DNA of 64,000 bases from assembly GCF_012641745.1 (NCBI RefSeq), contig NZ_WEHZ01000021.1:27405-91404 (forward strand). Reading direction: 5' to 3'. Both the position numbers and the translations under genes were made by a program. Positions 46,855 through 55,355 of the stretch are shown here, in pieces. Below the pieces are notes generated by a model, which was not told the origin of the DNA, searched no databases, and saw only the letters and a list, made by a program, of their open reading frames with translations. The stretch's first letter is position 1. Each line of letters begins with the position of its first letter. The stretch comes from Pseudoalteromonas peptidolytica (GTDB lineage Bacteria; Pseudomonadota; Gammaproteobacteria; Enterobacterales; Alteromonadaceae).

Positions 46855-47268
46855 ATGTATTTAGAGCATGTAAACTTAGTAGTAAGCGACCTAAAAGCAA
46901 CACTGGCATTTTATCAAGCGGCTTTTCCACATTGGAAGGTGAGAAGTCAGGGGCAAGGAGAGTGGCACGGAAAATCACGGAATTGGCTGCACTTCGGCGA
47001 TGACTATCACTATATTGCATTTAGCGATCACGGAGAGGGGCAAAACAGGGTACTTACAGGTCACCAAGTTGGCTTTGCACACTTTGCCTATGTTGTACAA
47101 AATATAGCAAGTGTTGTAAAGCGGCTAACAGAGGCGGGATACGACGTTGATAAAGTGGGTGCACAGCATCCATATAGAAAAAATGTCTATTTTATTGATC
47201 CTGCAGGTTTTGAAATTGAATTTGTTGAGTATTTAAGTGATTTACCAACGCAGCGCAACAGTGACTAG
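46855..47268 (+). CDS. VOC-superfamily (glyoxalase/bleomycin-resistance-like) protein 1
   Basis: The 137-residue protein has paired beta-alpha-beta units: MYLEHVNLVVSDLKATLAFYQAAFPHW and VGFAHFAYVVQNIASVVKRLTEAGYDV. Metal-ligand candidates are His5, a histidine in the second half and Glu at FEIEFVEYL. The family includes glyoxalases, dioxygenases and resistance proteins, and the substrate cannot be told. AAGGAA lies just upstream of the start. Confidence 0.82.
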   Translation: MYLEHVNLVVSDLKATLAFYQAAFPHWKVRSQGQGEWHGKSRNWLHFGDDYHYIAFSDHGEGQNRVLTGHQVGFAHFAYVVQNIASVVKRLTEAGYDVDKVGAQHPYRKNVYFIDPAGFEIEFVEYLSDLPTQRNSD

Positions 47269-47314
47269 AGTCAAATTAAGTATTTCGCCACATCAATTCG
47301 AGAATTTACAGAGA

Positions 47315-47354
47315 AAATAGCCGCAAAGTTGCGTACAGAACCTGGCGGCTATTT
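47315..47354. terminator. Possible hairpin between convergent genes
   Basis: AAATAGCCGC and its complement GCGGCTATTT frame a 20-base loop between the VOC gene and the large lipoprotein gene. The loop is long and the T run weak, so it is only a candidate terminator. Confidence 0.4.
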
Positions 47355-47375
47355 GAGTTTGAAGGGCTTTATCCC

Positions 47376-50087
47376 TTAGTTTTGATAGTTTGACCAGCGT
47401 TTAATTTGCTCAAATACCGCTGGTGATGGTTCGCTTTCTTTCTGTACTGCTTGTCTATCACTGTGCATGATGGATTTCTGCATCCGAGACTCCATATCTT
47501 GCTTTACATGGCCGCTGTTCGCACCACTCCAAAATTGCGTAAAGTTGAGTATCAGACTTGACCATTCATCATAGTCATTGAGTACCGAGGTATTGTCATT
47601 GTCACCGTTAAGGTCAAAGTTGGTTAGGAGATCAGAGGTACTACCGTTACAGTCAAAGTCGATTGCCTCAGATTTATCGTTGTTTAGCCCTTTTGACTCA
47701 TCGATATTCGCTTCATTTATTGGCTTATTATGACCATGCGAGTAGTCAATAATAAAATGTTCTAAGCCTTCTGCTGGGCTATTTACCAGTGCCGTTCCTT
47801 CAGGGAAGCAGTTTTCGTTACTATAAAACCATCGACTTAAGTACCGATCTCCTTCTTTATTCCCCACTGTTGGCAAGCCATCGAGTTGATATAGGTAGTT
47901 CATCACACTCACATGGTTTGGTTTGAAGTTTACATTTTCATTGCCACCATGATACAAGCCAAGGTTGTGACCTAGTTCGTGCATAATGGTGCCAGCTTGA
48001 AAGCTGTAAGTTACATTGGCTGCAATTTCTGAATCAACATTTAGCCCCCAATTACCAAGTGAAATCATCAAGTCATTGCCAAACAGTTCTGCTAAACCGG
48101 ATGAACCTTGACTGCCGTTTTCTTTTTGGCTGTTGGCCATCAACATGTAGTGGAAAATAGGTTTACGTTTAAGGTCAAAATGCTTTGCTTTGTGATCCAG
48201 TACGCTAGGTGCGGCTTCTGTGCTGGCAAAAGTAGTGGTTTGTACAAAAGGAATTCGACTACCACCACCAAGGTCATAATGTGCCGGTGATAACCCATCT
48301 GCCTGATGGTATAAATTTCCTACATCAAAGTGTACCGCGATATTTTGTGCTGCAAAAGCTGCTTTCACTTTATCAAGGGCAGGTTTTTGCGGAATAATAC
48401 CGGCATCTTCACTGTCCATGTAATCCACTTCAATAAAAATGTCTCTGATCCCAGCTCTTGCCCCCCATTCATATAAAGGTAAACCTGCAAAGCTGCCACC
48501 AGGCTGTTCAGCACAATCTGGGATCCCGTCTAAATCAGCATCCTCATCGCAAAGTACATCGTTTTTGCCACCTGGAGTGAAAAATGATGCAGGCTGCCAA
48601 TCATCTATCGTATTACTGTCAATAAGCAAGTTTGTTCTAACTAAGCTTTGGCCTAACTGAGTAGAAATAGGCTGCATTTGATCACTTTGTTGCCACTGTG
48701 AAGCGGTCGCTGGCGTGTTCTGGCTTTCGCCAAAACGCACAAAATCAACGGTTTCTCCTTGCTTGTTTTGTAACTCTACGTATCCAGATTGATACCATGC
48801 CGGGGCGTACAAGCCTTCACCTATCAACATTAATTGCGACGAACTGGTGACGCTATTTTGCCACGTTTGCGGGCCATGCTGGTTTTGTATCACAATATAC
48901 TCACCAGGTTGCAATAATAGCGCTGTTAATGGAAATACCCGCGTACCTCCATCAGTATAATTCTCAAGTGCAACGCTTTCGGCGACCAGCTGATACTGAC
49001 TTAAGTCTATTGCTTCATTGGTACCGTTATATAACTCTACCCAGCGATTATCATCTATGAACTTGGATGATGAGATTTCAGTTATCAGTAAGTCTGTGTG
49101 TGCAGTGACAAAATTAATCGTCTGGGCTTGTGTCGCGCTTGTGCCATAATAATTTGTCACGGCATCTGTGATTATGAGCTCATACTGTGAACTGGCTTGC
49201 AGCGACTCGTTGGGTAGCAAGGTCAGAGTAAAATGTGCATCCTCTTGTGCTTGTCCAACGGAAAAAGGTACGCAAGTTTGGTCGTTCACCTTACGAAGTT
49301 GAATAGCGCCATTGCACTCAGGAGTCCCAATCTCAGTTACCCAAGATGCAGACATGTTGTCGTCGAAGCGCAGCACTAGCTCATCTGTTGTACTAAAGGG
49401 AGTCGTGTTAGACTCAGGGTAACTAGATAGTAATTGTGGCGCTGAGGTATCAACTACATCAATCAACACTTCAGCTTCGGTGGATAATGCGCCATCAGTT
49501 GCACTAAAACGCAACACTTCTCTATTAGTGCTATTTTTGTGTGGCGTGTAGCGGTATGTCTGTGTTGATCCATCAATTAGAGTAAGATCACCAGAAAGCG
49601 GTGGTTCATAAGTAACCGTAATGGCGTCACCCTCTGCGTCTTTGGCATCAAGGGTGAACTCAAGGGTATCATTAAACTCTACGTTGTAGGCACCGCCTGT
49701 CAGCTCAGGCGCTTGATTAACTTGTTTGATTGTAACCGAGACTCTTGATTCGGCTTTGTCACCATCATTGTCTGTAGCGCTGATTAAGAAAACGACATTG
49801 GTATCTTCTGAGACCTCAGGGGCAATAAATGAAAGACCTGAATCACTGAGTGTGAGGTCGATAACCTCTGGCCCTTCCGTTTGTTTTACGGTACGTGTTG
49901 CAACAGAGCCATCACTATCAGAAATTGTCACTGAACCACTGACGTAGCTTCTTTCGTCGGCACTGGACTCAAGTGCTGAAACTATCTGTGGCGGTGTGTT
50001 TTTATCGTCACCACCTGAGCCACCACAACCACTAAGGTGTAGCATCCCTAAACTTATCAAAGAAAGTTGGAATATTTTTTTATTCAT
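47376..50087 (-). CDS. Large multidomain lipoprotein with lamin-tail domain and zincin metallopeptidase-like site
   Basis: The 903-residue protein has a lipobox (LHLSGC, then GGSGGDDK). Cadherin/Ig-like domains cover residues ~30-210 (APEVSEDTNVVFLISATDNDGDKAESRV), and a Big-type domain follows (SSYPESNTTPFSTTDELVLRFDDNM). A lamin-tail domain lies near 335-470 (DLLITEISSSKFIDDNRWVELYNGTNEAIDLSQYQLV). The C-terminal region has MHELGHNLGLYHGG near residue 703, the extended zinc site HExxHxxGxxH, with a downstream methionine (SVMNY) as in the metzincin Met-turn. It is probably displayed on the surface. The substrate is unknown. Alone in its unit. Confidence 0.8.
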   Translation of the reverse strand: MNKKIFQLSLISLGMLHLSGCGGSGGDDKNTPPQIVSALESSADERSYVSGSVTISDSDGSVATRTVKQTEGPEVIDLTLSDSGLSFIAPEVSEDTNVVFLISATDNDGDKAESRVSVTIKQVNQAPELTGGAYNVEFNDTLEFTLDAKDAEGDAITVTYEPPLSGDLTLIDGSTQTYRYTPHKNSTNREVLRFSATDGALSTEAEVLIDVVDTSAPQLLSSYPESNTTPFSTTDELVLRFDDNMSASWVTEIGTPECNGAIQLRKVNDQTCVPFSVGQAQEDAHFTLTLLPNESLQASSQYELIITDAVTNYYGTSATQAQTINFVTAHTDLLITEISSSKFIDDNRWVELYNGTNEAIDLSQYQLVAESVALENYTDGGTRVFPLTALLLQPGEYIVIQNQHGPQTWQNSVTSSSQLMLIGEGLYAPAWYQSGYVELQNKQGETVDFVRFGESQNTPATASQWQQSDQMQPISTQLGQSLVRTNLLIDSNTIDDWQPASFFTPGGKNDVLCDEDADLDGIPDCAEQPGGSFAGLPLYEWGARAGIRDIFIEVDYMDSEDAGIIPQKPALDKVKAAFAAQNIAVHFDVGNLYHQADGLSPAHYDLGGGSRIPFVQTTTFASTEAAPSVLDHKAKHFDLKRKPIFHYMLMANSQKENGSQGSSGLAELFGNDLMISLGNWGLNVDSEIAANVTYSFQAGTIMHELGHNLGLYHGGNENVNFKPNHVSVMNYLYQLDGLPTVGNKEGDRYLSRWFYSNENCFPEGTALVNSPAEGLEHFIIDYSHGHNKPINEANIDESKGLNNDKSEAIDFDCNGSTSDLLTNFDLNGDNDNTSVLNDYDEWSSLILNFTQFWSGANSGHVKQDMESRMQKSIMHSDRQAVQKESEPSPAVFEQIKRWSNYQN

Positions 50088-50441
50088 TATTATTGATCCT
50101 GAACTATGGCGTACATCCGGCCATCAACTTACTTTTTTAGGGACATTAAGTACAGACTTGGGTGTGAATGAATGTAAAAATTCCGTATTAATTTACTAAT
50201 TTGGGTTATATTTTTCCTGGAAAGAATGAAAGTTAAGCCAGTTATCAGCTAAAAGTGTATTAATTAACCCAAGAATCGGGGTGATTAATACCTCTCTGGC
50301 AGTCAGCTTTAGCGTTCACTGCGTCAATTTGCTTAGTTATTATCAAAATGCCCTAGATAAGGAAAAATTTGATGCGGGCTTAAAAACAATGAACTGGCGC
50401 ACTTTTTATCCAAAGCTCAGGTTCGTTGTACCAAACACAGG
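50088..50441. other. Intergenic region without recognised gene
   Basis: This ~350-base region lies between the lipoprotein start and the GNAT 3' end. It should contain the lipoprotein promoter. A short open frame on the plus strand runs into the antisense of the GNAT gene and does not look protein-like. Confidence 0.45.
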
Positions 50442-50975
50442 TTATGGGGCTAGCATTCCAAATTTTTCATCGTTTACCCAGTGCCCAGCAATTTGATAGT
50501 TGTCCTTTAATGTGCCCTCTAGCTCAAAGCCGAGTTTTTTCAGCAGCCGATGTGAAGCTTGATTACCTTGAGTCACGGTTGCAACAAGCTTATGGTAATT
50601 ACATTGCTGCCACGCGAGTGATAGCACCGCTTGAGAGGCTTCATAAGCGTAACCTTTTCCTTGAAACTCGGGGACTATCATAAAGCCCAGCTCTGCTTGT
50701 TGAAAAGGCGTCCACATACTTAAAAAGCCGTGAAGCCCTACGGCGATGCCGGTTGCTTTTTCCTCAATCACCAGCGTAAGCCAGCTATTGTCTTCCTTGC
50801 GCCACTGTCCAAGTCCTGCACTTAAGCGTGAGTTAAATTTCTCCCGTACTGTATCTTCGTTGGCTATATCACCGATATAGCGCATTACATCAGGGTGCTG
50901 GTGGAGTGCTTGCCAAAGCGCCCAATCGGACTCAAGAAGTGGGCGCAAAGTGAGTCGCTCAGTTGTTAGCAGCAT
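50442..50975 (-). CDS. GNAT-family N-acetyltransferase (RimJ/RimL-like)
   Basis: The 177-residue protein starts LTTERLTLRPLLESDWALWQAL and has the acetyl-CoA loop ELGFMIVPEFQGKGYAYEASQAVLSLAW, then NQASHRLLKKLGFELEGTLKDNYQI. This is the RimJ/RimL pattern, with unknown acceptor. It lies 47 bases after the PxpA gene in the same direction and may be the last gene of that unit. Confidence 0.88.
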   Translation of the reverse strand: MLLTTERLTLRPLLESDWALWQALHQHPDVMRYIGDIANEDTVREKFNSRLSAGLGQWRKEDNSWLTLVIEEKATGIAVGLHGFLSMWTPFQQAELGFMIVPEFQGKGYAYEASQAVLSLAWQQCNYHKLVATVTQGNQASHRLLKKLGFELEGTLKDNYQIAGHWVNDEKFGMLAP

Positions 50976-51022
50976 GTATTATTCCTTAAATGATGAAATC
51001 CATCTCTGTAAAGTATCACAAT

Positions 51023-51751
51023 CTACAGATTTATCATGCTTTTTATTTCTTGGATTAACGCAATGCTGGCCGCATTGTCACCGTGAACACATAAAGTATC
51101 GGCACGCAATGTCAGCGACTTACCTGATGCCGTAGTAACGCGACTATATTTGCGTAGTTGTTCAACTTGCGCTAGCAGTGCGGCTTTGTCATGCACCGCA
51201 AGTGGTTCGGAACGAGGTGTTAGAAGCCCATCGTCACGATAAAGCCTATCTGCAAAGGCTTCAAAAATTAGCGTGACACCGTGCTGCTCAGCGAGCTTTT
51301 GATGTATATCTTGTTTTGCACTGGCCAATATCATCAACTTCAGTTTTTTGGGGTAACACGCAATGGCGTCAAGAACTGTGGTCATCACAGCTTCTGATTT
51401 CATCATATCATTGTATAGTGCGCCATGTGGTTTTACGTAATGTAGACTCGTATGTTGCACCTGTGCCATCCCATCAATAGCTGCGATTTGATAATGCAGG
51501 TGATGTGTTAACTCTTGTGCACTGAGGGACATCGAGCGTCGACCAAACCCCTGCCGGTCTGGGTAGCTCGGATGTGCACCTAATATTACTTGGTGGTTTT
51601 TGACCAATGTCAGTGTCTTTGCAAGTACATCTGGGTCGCCCGCATGAAAGCCGCAAGCGACATTTGCCATATCAATATGTGGCATGACTTGTTCGTCTAA
51701 GCCCATCTTCCAAGCGCCAAAGCTTTCGCCTAAATCGCAATTTAACAACAT
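51023..51751 (-). CDS. pxpA: LamB/YcsF family protein, 5-oxoprolinase subunit A
   Basis: The 242-residue protein begins MLLNCDLGESFGAWKMG, with MPHIDMANVACGFHAGDP, LGAHPSYPDRQGFGRR and HYVKPHGALYND, the PxpA family signature. PxpA works with PxpB and PxpC to open 5-oxoproline to glutamate using ATP. Here no pxpB or pxpC is next to it, but a DUF1445 protein is. It lies nine bases after that gene, in the same unit. Confidence 0.9.
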   Translation of the reverse strand: MLLNCDLGESFGAWKMGLDEQVMPHIDMANVACGFHAGDPDVLAKTLTLVKNHQVILGAHPSYPDRQGFGRRSMSLSAQELTHHLHYQIAAIDGMAQVQHTSLHYVKPHGALYNDMMKSEAVMTTVLDAIACYPKKLKLMILASAKQDIHQKLAEQHGVTLIFEAFADRLYRDDGLLTPRSEPLAVHDKAALLAQVEQLRKYSRVTTASGKSLTLRADTLCVHGDNAASIALIQEIKSMINL

Positions 51752-51760
51752 GCTGTTTTC

Positions 51761-52561
51761 CTATTTGTGTACTGCTAATTCTAAATCTTGAATGTCTGTT
51801 ACCAGCAAGTGATGTGGACAATTCATTATACAAAATTCAGGCGCGGCTTTGGTAATCGCTAACTGTGCCGTTAAACTGGAACCCCAAAATACCGGTAAGT
51901 GGTTGTGACTAAAAGTTAGAGGCTCTCCAAAATTAGGCTTACTAATATCGTCTATACCAACTTCTTGTGGTGTGCCAAAATGTAGTGGCATGGCAAAGGG
52001 AAGACGGCTTAGGGTCGCTGCTTGAATTGTCTTGATTAAGTCTGGTTTCGACAGCGCCCGCATTGCGAGTACTTGTGTTGCGGTGTATTTACCAACTGGG
52101 TTACAGGGAATGTTACTGATGTAAAGAGGTAAGGGAGTGGTTGGGTTTACCGAGTGAGAAGCAATACCATACTGGTTGAGTAAGTAGTCAAAAGACAGGT
52201 AACTGGCGAAGAAAAATGTGACTAAATCATCTCGCCAAAGTTGCTCAATCTGCTGGCACTTTTGTGCTTGTTGTCCATCCTTAAAAATTTGATATTTGGG
52301 TATGTGGTGGCGAATATCAATCTCTTTCCCCAGCTCATCAGCACGAAAGCAACCGGGATCCGTTGGTGGTATAAGCAGTTTACAAGTTTCTGGATTTCGT
52401 TGGCAAAAGTTGAAAAAATCATAGGCTTCACGTTGTGGCAAAATGATTACATTGCACTGGGTGAAGCCTGGAACAAACCCCTTGGTTGGCCCGCTATAGT
52501 CCCCATCTTTAATCATTTTTCTGATTGCGTATGGTGCGCTCAAAGAAGCACTGGGATCCAT
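51761..52561 (-). CDS. DUF1445/YcsI-family putative hydro-lyase
   Basis: The 266-residue protein reads SAPYAIRKMIKDGDYSGPTKGFVPGFTQCNVIILP and CKLLIPPTDPGCFRAD, then VNPTTPLPLYISNIPCNPVG, all matching the YcsI/DUF1445 family. A mammalian relative is D-glutamate cyclase, which interconverts D-glutamate and 5-oxo-D-proline. GGAGA precedes the ATG, ten bases after the upstream GH3 stop. The next gene is PxpA, so this unit probably handles D-glutamate or 5-oxoproline. That function is inferred, not shown. Confidence 0.85.
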   Translation of the reverse strand: MDPSASLSAPYAIRKMIKDGDYSGPTKGFVPGFTQCNVIILPQREAYDFFNFCQRNPETCKLLIPPTDPGCFRADELGKEIDIRHHIPKYQIFKDGQQAQKCQQIEQLWRDDLVTFFFASYLSFDYLLNQYGIASHSVNPTTPLPLYISNIPCNPVGKYTATQVLAMRALSKPDLIKTIQAATLSRLPFAMPLHFGTPQEVGIDDISKPNFGEPLTFSHNHLPVFWGSSLTAQLAITKAAPEFCIMNCPHHLLVTDIQDLELAVHK

Positions 52562-52571
52562 AAAGTCTCCA

Positions 52572-54431
52572 TCACTTATCTATAGTCACGGGTAGAGAAC
52601 CTTGCGCTTTTGCTATGCCCAATAGCACTTTAGCCAACGCGGTATAAGCAGGACCCGAGACCTTGTCACCGTTAACTATATCTACATTATAGGCGTAACT
52701 CGCTAACACTGCGTCACTGAAAGGTGCAAACGTACTAATTTCATAAGGGGCTCTTAGGCTAATAAAAACCTGTTTTTTTGCCAATTGTTGACCTTGTTTC
52801 AGTAATTTTTGCAGTGCGGCGGGCTGCTCGTTTTTCGCAACACCATGCGCACGTAGTTTTTTAACGTCGTCCATCCCACCTATCTCTACAGCACTTTGTG
52901 GCGGAGAAGCATGAGCGGCAATGACCACATCAGCTTGTGACATTGCTTTGAGTGCAATATCAGGGTCGTATGCTTGTAAACTGGTACAAGTCACCGTTAG
53001 TGGATGTTGACTTATTGTCTGTAATGCTTGCTCAAGGGCCAAGCATTTTTGTCTGTCAGGCATTATCAGATGAAGCGTTTTAACGTCATTTGAAAGTGGT
53101 ATCAGGCCTTCATTTTTTACTTGTGTGATTGCAGCTAGGGCGAGCTCAGCTTCTAATGCACGATGTTTCGGGTTGCCAAGTGTAGAGTGAGCGATTGCAA
53201 CGGATGCCGCGGTATTGGGTATTTTATTTTTTAGGGTGGTAATACGGGATATCGACTCATTCAGTTGGCTTTTATCAAGCCTACCGCTTTTAGCGGCTTG
53301 AACCAGCTTACTCATATATTGTTCAAAGCGTTCAATGTCTTTAGGGCTTCTAATTGCAATCGGCATCAGTGCAATATCAACACCGGCGTTAAACGTTGCA
53401 ATAGTGGCGTCAACTGGGTTAAAAAAGTCACTGATCCCGGCCATATCCAAAGCGTCCGTCACCGTCACCCCTTGGTAGCCAAGCTCGTGCCGCAAAAGTT
53501 GTGTCATAATTTGATAAGACATGGTAGCAGGCTTAATCATGCGTTGACCTTGGGAATTTACAAGTGTGCTGCTATCAAGTGCAGGGTATTGAATGTGTGC
53601 AGTCATGATCATACCAGGTGGATGTGCCTTTATGATCTCTGCAAATGGAAATACATCCTGACTATCAATCGTTTCGCGGTCGTGATCAACTCGGGGTAAA
53701 CCAGTATGACTATCAACGTAGGTGTCACCGTGACCTGGAAAATGTTTTAACGCTGAGATCACGCCTGTGTCTTCAAATGCTTTTACTTGAGCAAGTCCTA
53801 ACTTTGCGACAACGTCAGGCGTTTCGGAAAATGAACGTACATTGATCACTGGATTATTGGGGTTGCTGTTCACATCGACTGTTGGTGCAAAATTAACATT
53901 AATGCCTAAACTATGTAGTTCTTTACCAATTGCCTCAGCGACTTTTGTTGCATAGCTATCACCGTGTTGTAGGTAGGTTGCGCCAATACTCATGTTTCCA
54001 GTAAATGAGGTGGCTTGTTGACGATTAATGCGAGCAACCCGGCCGCCTTCTTGATCAATAGCCACAAATAAAGGAAGCTTGCTTTTACTATTTTGTGCAG
54101 CGCGTTGAAGTGCGTTACTGAGGCCAACGATTTGAGTCGTATCTTGTACATTCTCGGAAAATAAAATAGCACCACCAATCTCGTGTTGGCTAATTAATTC
54201 TGCCAATTCAGGGGGGAGCGTGGTCATCGGTATTCTGCAATCGGCACTGGCTTTTTTGTGGTCGTGACAGTAATAACGAAAGTCGAGCATTAACTTTTGT
54301 CCAAGCATTTGAGGTGTGGTTAGCGGTGCTGTTGTTTCAGAAGCAGTAGACGAAGAAGTGAAACTCATGAATGTGATAGTTCCTAAAATAGTTCCTAAAG
54401 TGGAGAGCAAAGATAATAATCGCACAATCAA
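52572..54431 (-). CDS. GH3-family beta-N-acetylglucosaminidase (NagZ-like), exported
   Basis: The 619-residue protein has a hydrophobic export signal at residues 1-25. The GH3 barrel contains GGAILFSENV, VAIDQEGGRVARI, the NagZ-type catalytic dyad ALKHFPGHGDTYVDSHTGLP near residue 235, and the nucleophile aspartate in VTVTDALDMAGI near 325. A second, C-terminal Rossmann-like domain follows, which short NagZ proteins lack. It would cleave terminal GlcNAc from peptidoglycan or chitin fragments. It heads a unit of GH3, DUF1445, PxpA and possibly GNAT, with gaps of about ten bases, which favours peptidoglycan-derived substrates. Confidence 0.9.
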   Translation of the reverse strand: MIVRLLSLLSTLGTILGTITFMSFTSSSTASETTAPLTTPQMLGQKLMLDFRYYCHDHKKASADCRIPMTTLPPELAELISQHEIGGAILFSENVQDTTQIVGLSNALQRAAQNSKSKLPLFVAIDQEGGRVARINRQQATSFTGNMSIGATYLQHGDSYATKVAEAIGKELHSLGINVNFAPTVDVNSNPNNPVINVRSFSETPDVVAKLGLAQVKAFEDTGVISALKHFPGHGDTYVDSHTGLPRVDHDRETIDSQDVFPFAEIIKAHPPGMIMTAHIQYPALDSSTLVNSQGQRMIKPATMSYQIMTQLLRHELGYQGVTVTDALDMAGISDFFNPVDATIATFNAGVDIALMPIAIRSPKDIERFEQYMSKLVQAAKSGRLDKSQLNESISRITTLKNKIPNTAASVAIAHSTLGNPKHRALEAELALAAITQVKNEGLIPLSNDVKTLHLIMPDRQKCLALEQALQTISQHPLTVTCTSLQAYDPDIALKAMSQADVVIAAHASPPQSAVEIGGMDDVKKLRAHGVAKNEQPAALQKLLKQGQQLAKKQVFISLRAPYEISTFAPFSDAVLASYAYNVDIVNGDKVSGPAYTALAKVLLGIAKAQGSLPVTIDK

Positions 54432-54542
54432 TAATAAACGCTGAATAAAATTGCCTACACTGTATCACTGATATGGAAGTGACTACAAAGTGCAAAACCT
54501 GAAAACAAACGAAAATATTGGTAACACGAGAAGGAGAAACCA

Positions 54543-54887
54543 ATGAATAATCATATTGACTATATTGAATTGGCAGCAAAAGACTTACCCGCTACTCAGG
54601 CATTTTTTGAACAAGTATTTAACTGGCAGTTTGAATCATACGGGCCTGATTATATTGCTTTTTCAAACGCAGGGTTGAATGGTGGTTTTTTTACAGCGCA
54701 AGGTAGCTCAAAGCAAGCTAACGGCGGTGCATTAGTGGTGCTATATAGTGATGACTTGGAATTAGCACAAAGTAAAGTAGAGCAAGCTGGAGGTGAAATA
54801 GTTAGAGCAATATTTACGTTTCCAGGTGGTCGCCGCTTTCATTTTGTTGAGCCAAGCGGCAATGAGTTGGCTGTCTGGTCTCAGTAG
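54543..54887 (+). CDS. VOC-superfamily (glyoxalase-like) protein 2
   Basis: The 114-residue protein has HIDYIELAAKDLPATQAFFEQVFNWQF and GGALVVLYSDDLELAQSKVEQAGGEIV, ending PGGRRFHFVEPSGNELAVWSQ. This is the small glyoxalase/dioxygenase-like fold. GAAGGAG precedes the start. Substrate unknown. It is divergent from the GH3 unit. Confidence 0.88.
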   Translation: MNNHIDYIELAAKDLPATQAFFEQVFNWQFESYGPDYIAFSNAGLNGGFFTAQGSSKQANGGALVVLYSDDLELAQSKVEQAGGEIVRAIFTFPGGRRFHFVEPSGNELAVWSQ

Positions 54888-55355
54888 CCACAGCGCAACA
54901 GTATAATGTCATGTTAGCCAGATGGTTGGATATTACTCTTGTGGAGATCAATTTAACACGGCTACGGAATTGTCTCTGCTAGACAACAAGCAGTTATCTC
55001 GAGGTCTGTTACATTTTCTGTCAAACGCTTTGTAAAGCCTATTTACAGAGCGCTATCATTTACCATTATTGCTATTTAATTTCAGTTATCTTAATTAAGT
55101 GATGTATTTGGGGGTTAGCAAACCTTGGGATAACACCGCACCTGCGCTGTGTTCTCGCCAAAACTCTCTGGCTAGATTTGGAAACAATTTAGTGTGACGT
55201 TAAAAACTACCTATTAGCCGACTCCTTATCCAAATCTTTGGCTATTTACGCTTAGCCGTTGCTCCTACAAACTTGAATTTACTACTGTCGTGAACAATAG
55301 TTAGAACTTACCTAAGCTCGCATTTTTTGGTATCAGACAGTAACACAATATCTTA
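54888..55355. other. Intergenic region with a degenerate MITE copy
   Basis: No gene is evident in these 468 bases. The section 55087-55160 resembles the long-class MITE. The remainder contains the upstream region of the GGDEF/EAL gene. Confidence 0.5.
55087..55160 (+). repeat. Degenerate fragment of long-class MITE-like repeat
   Basis: CTTAATTAAGTGATGTATTT, then AAACCTTGGGATAAC and CACCGCACCTGCGC, follows the block order of 60516-60720 (CTTAATGAAGTGAGCTATTT, AAATCTTGTCGATAAC, ACGGCTACCGCG) with many changes. Confidence 0.45.

Noticed and set aside
50281..50683. Plus-strand frames between the lipoprotein and GNAT genes
   Set aside because: They run antisense into the well-supported GNAT gene and lack ribosome sites and protein-like composition.
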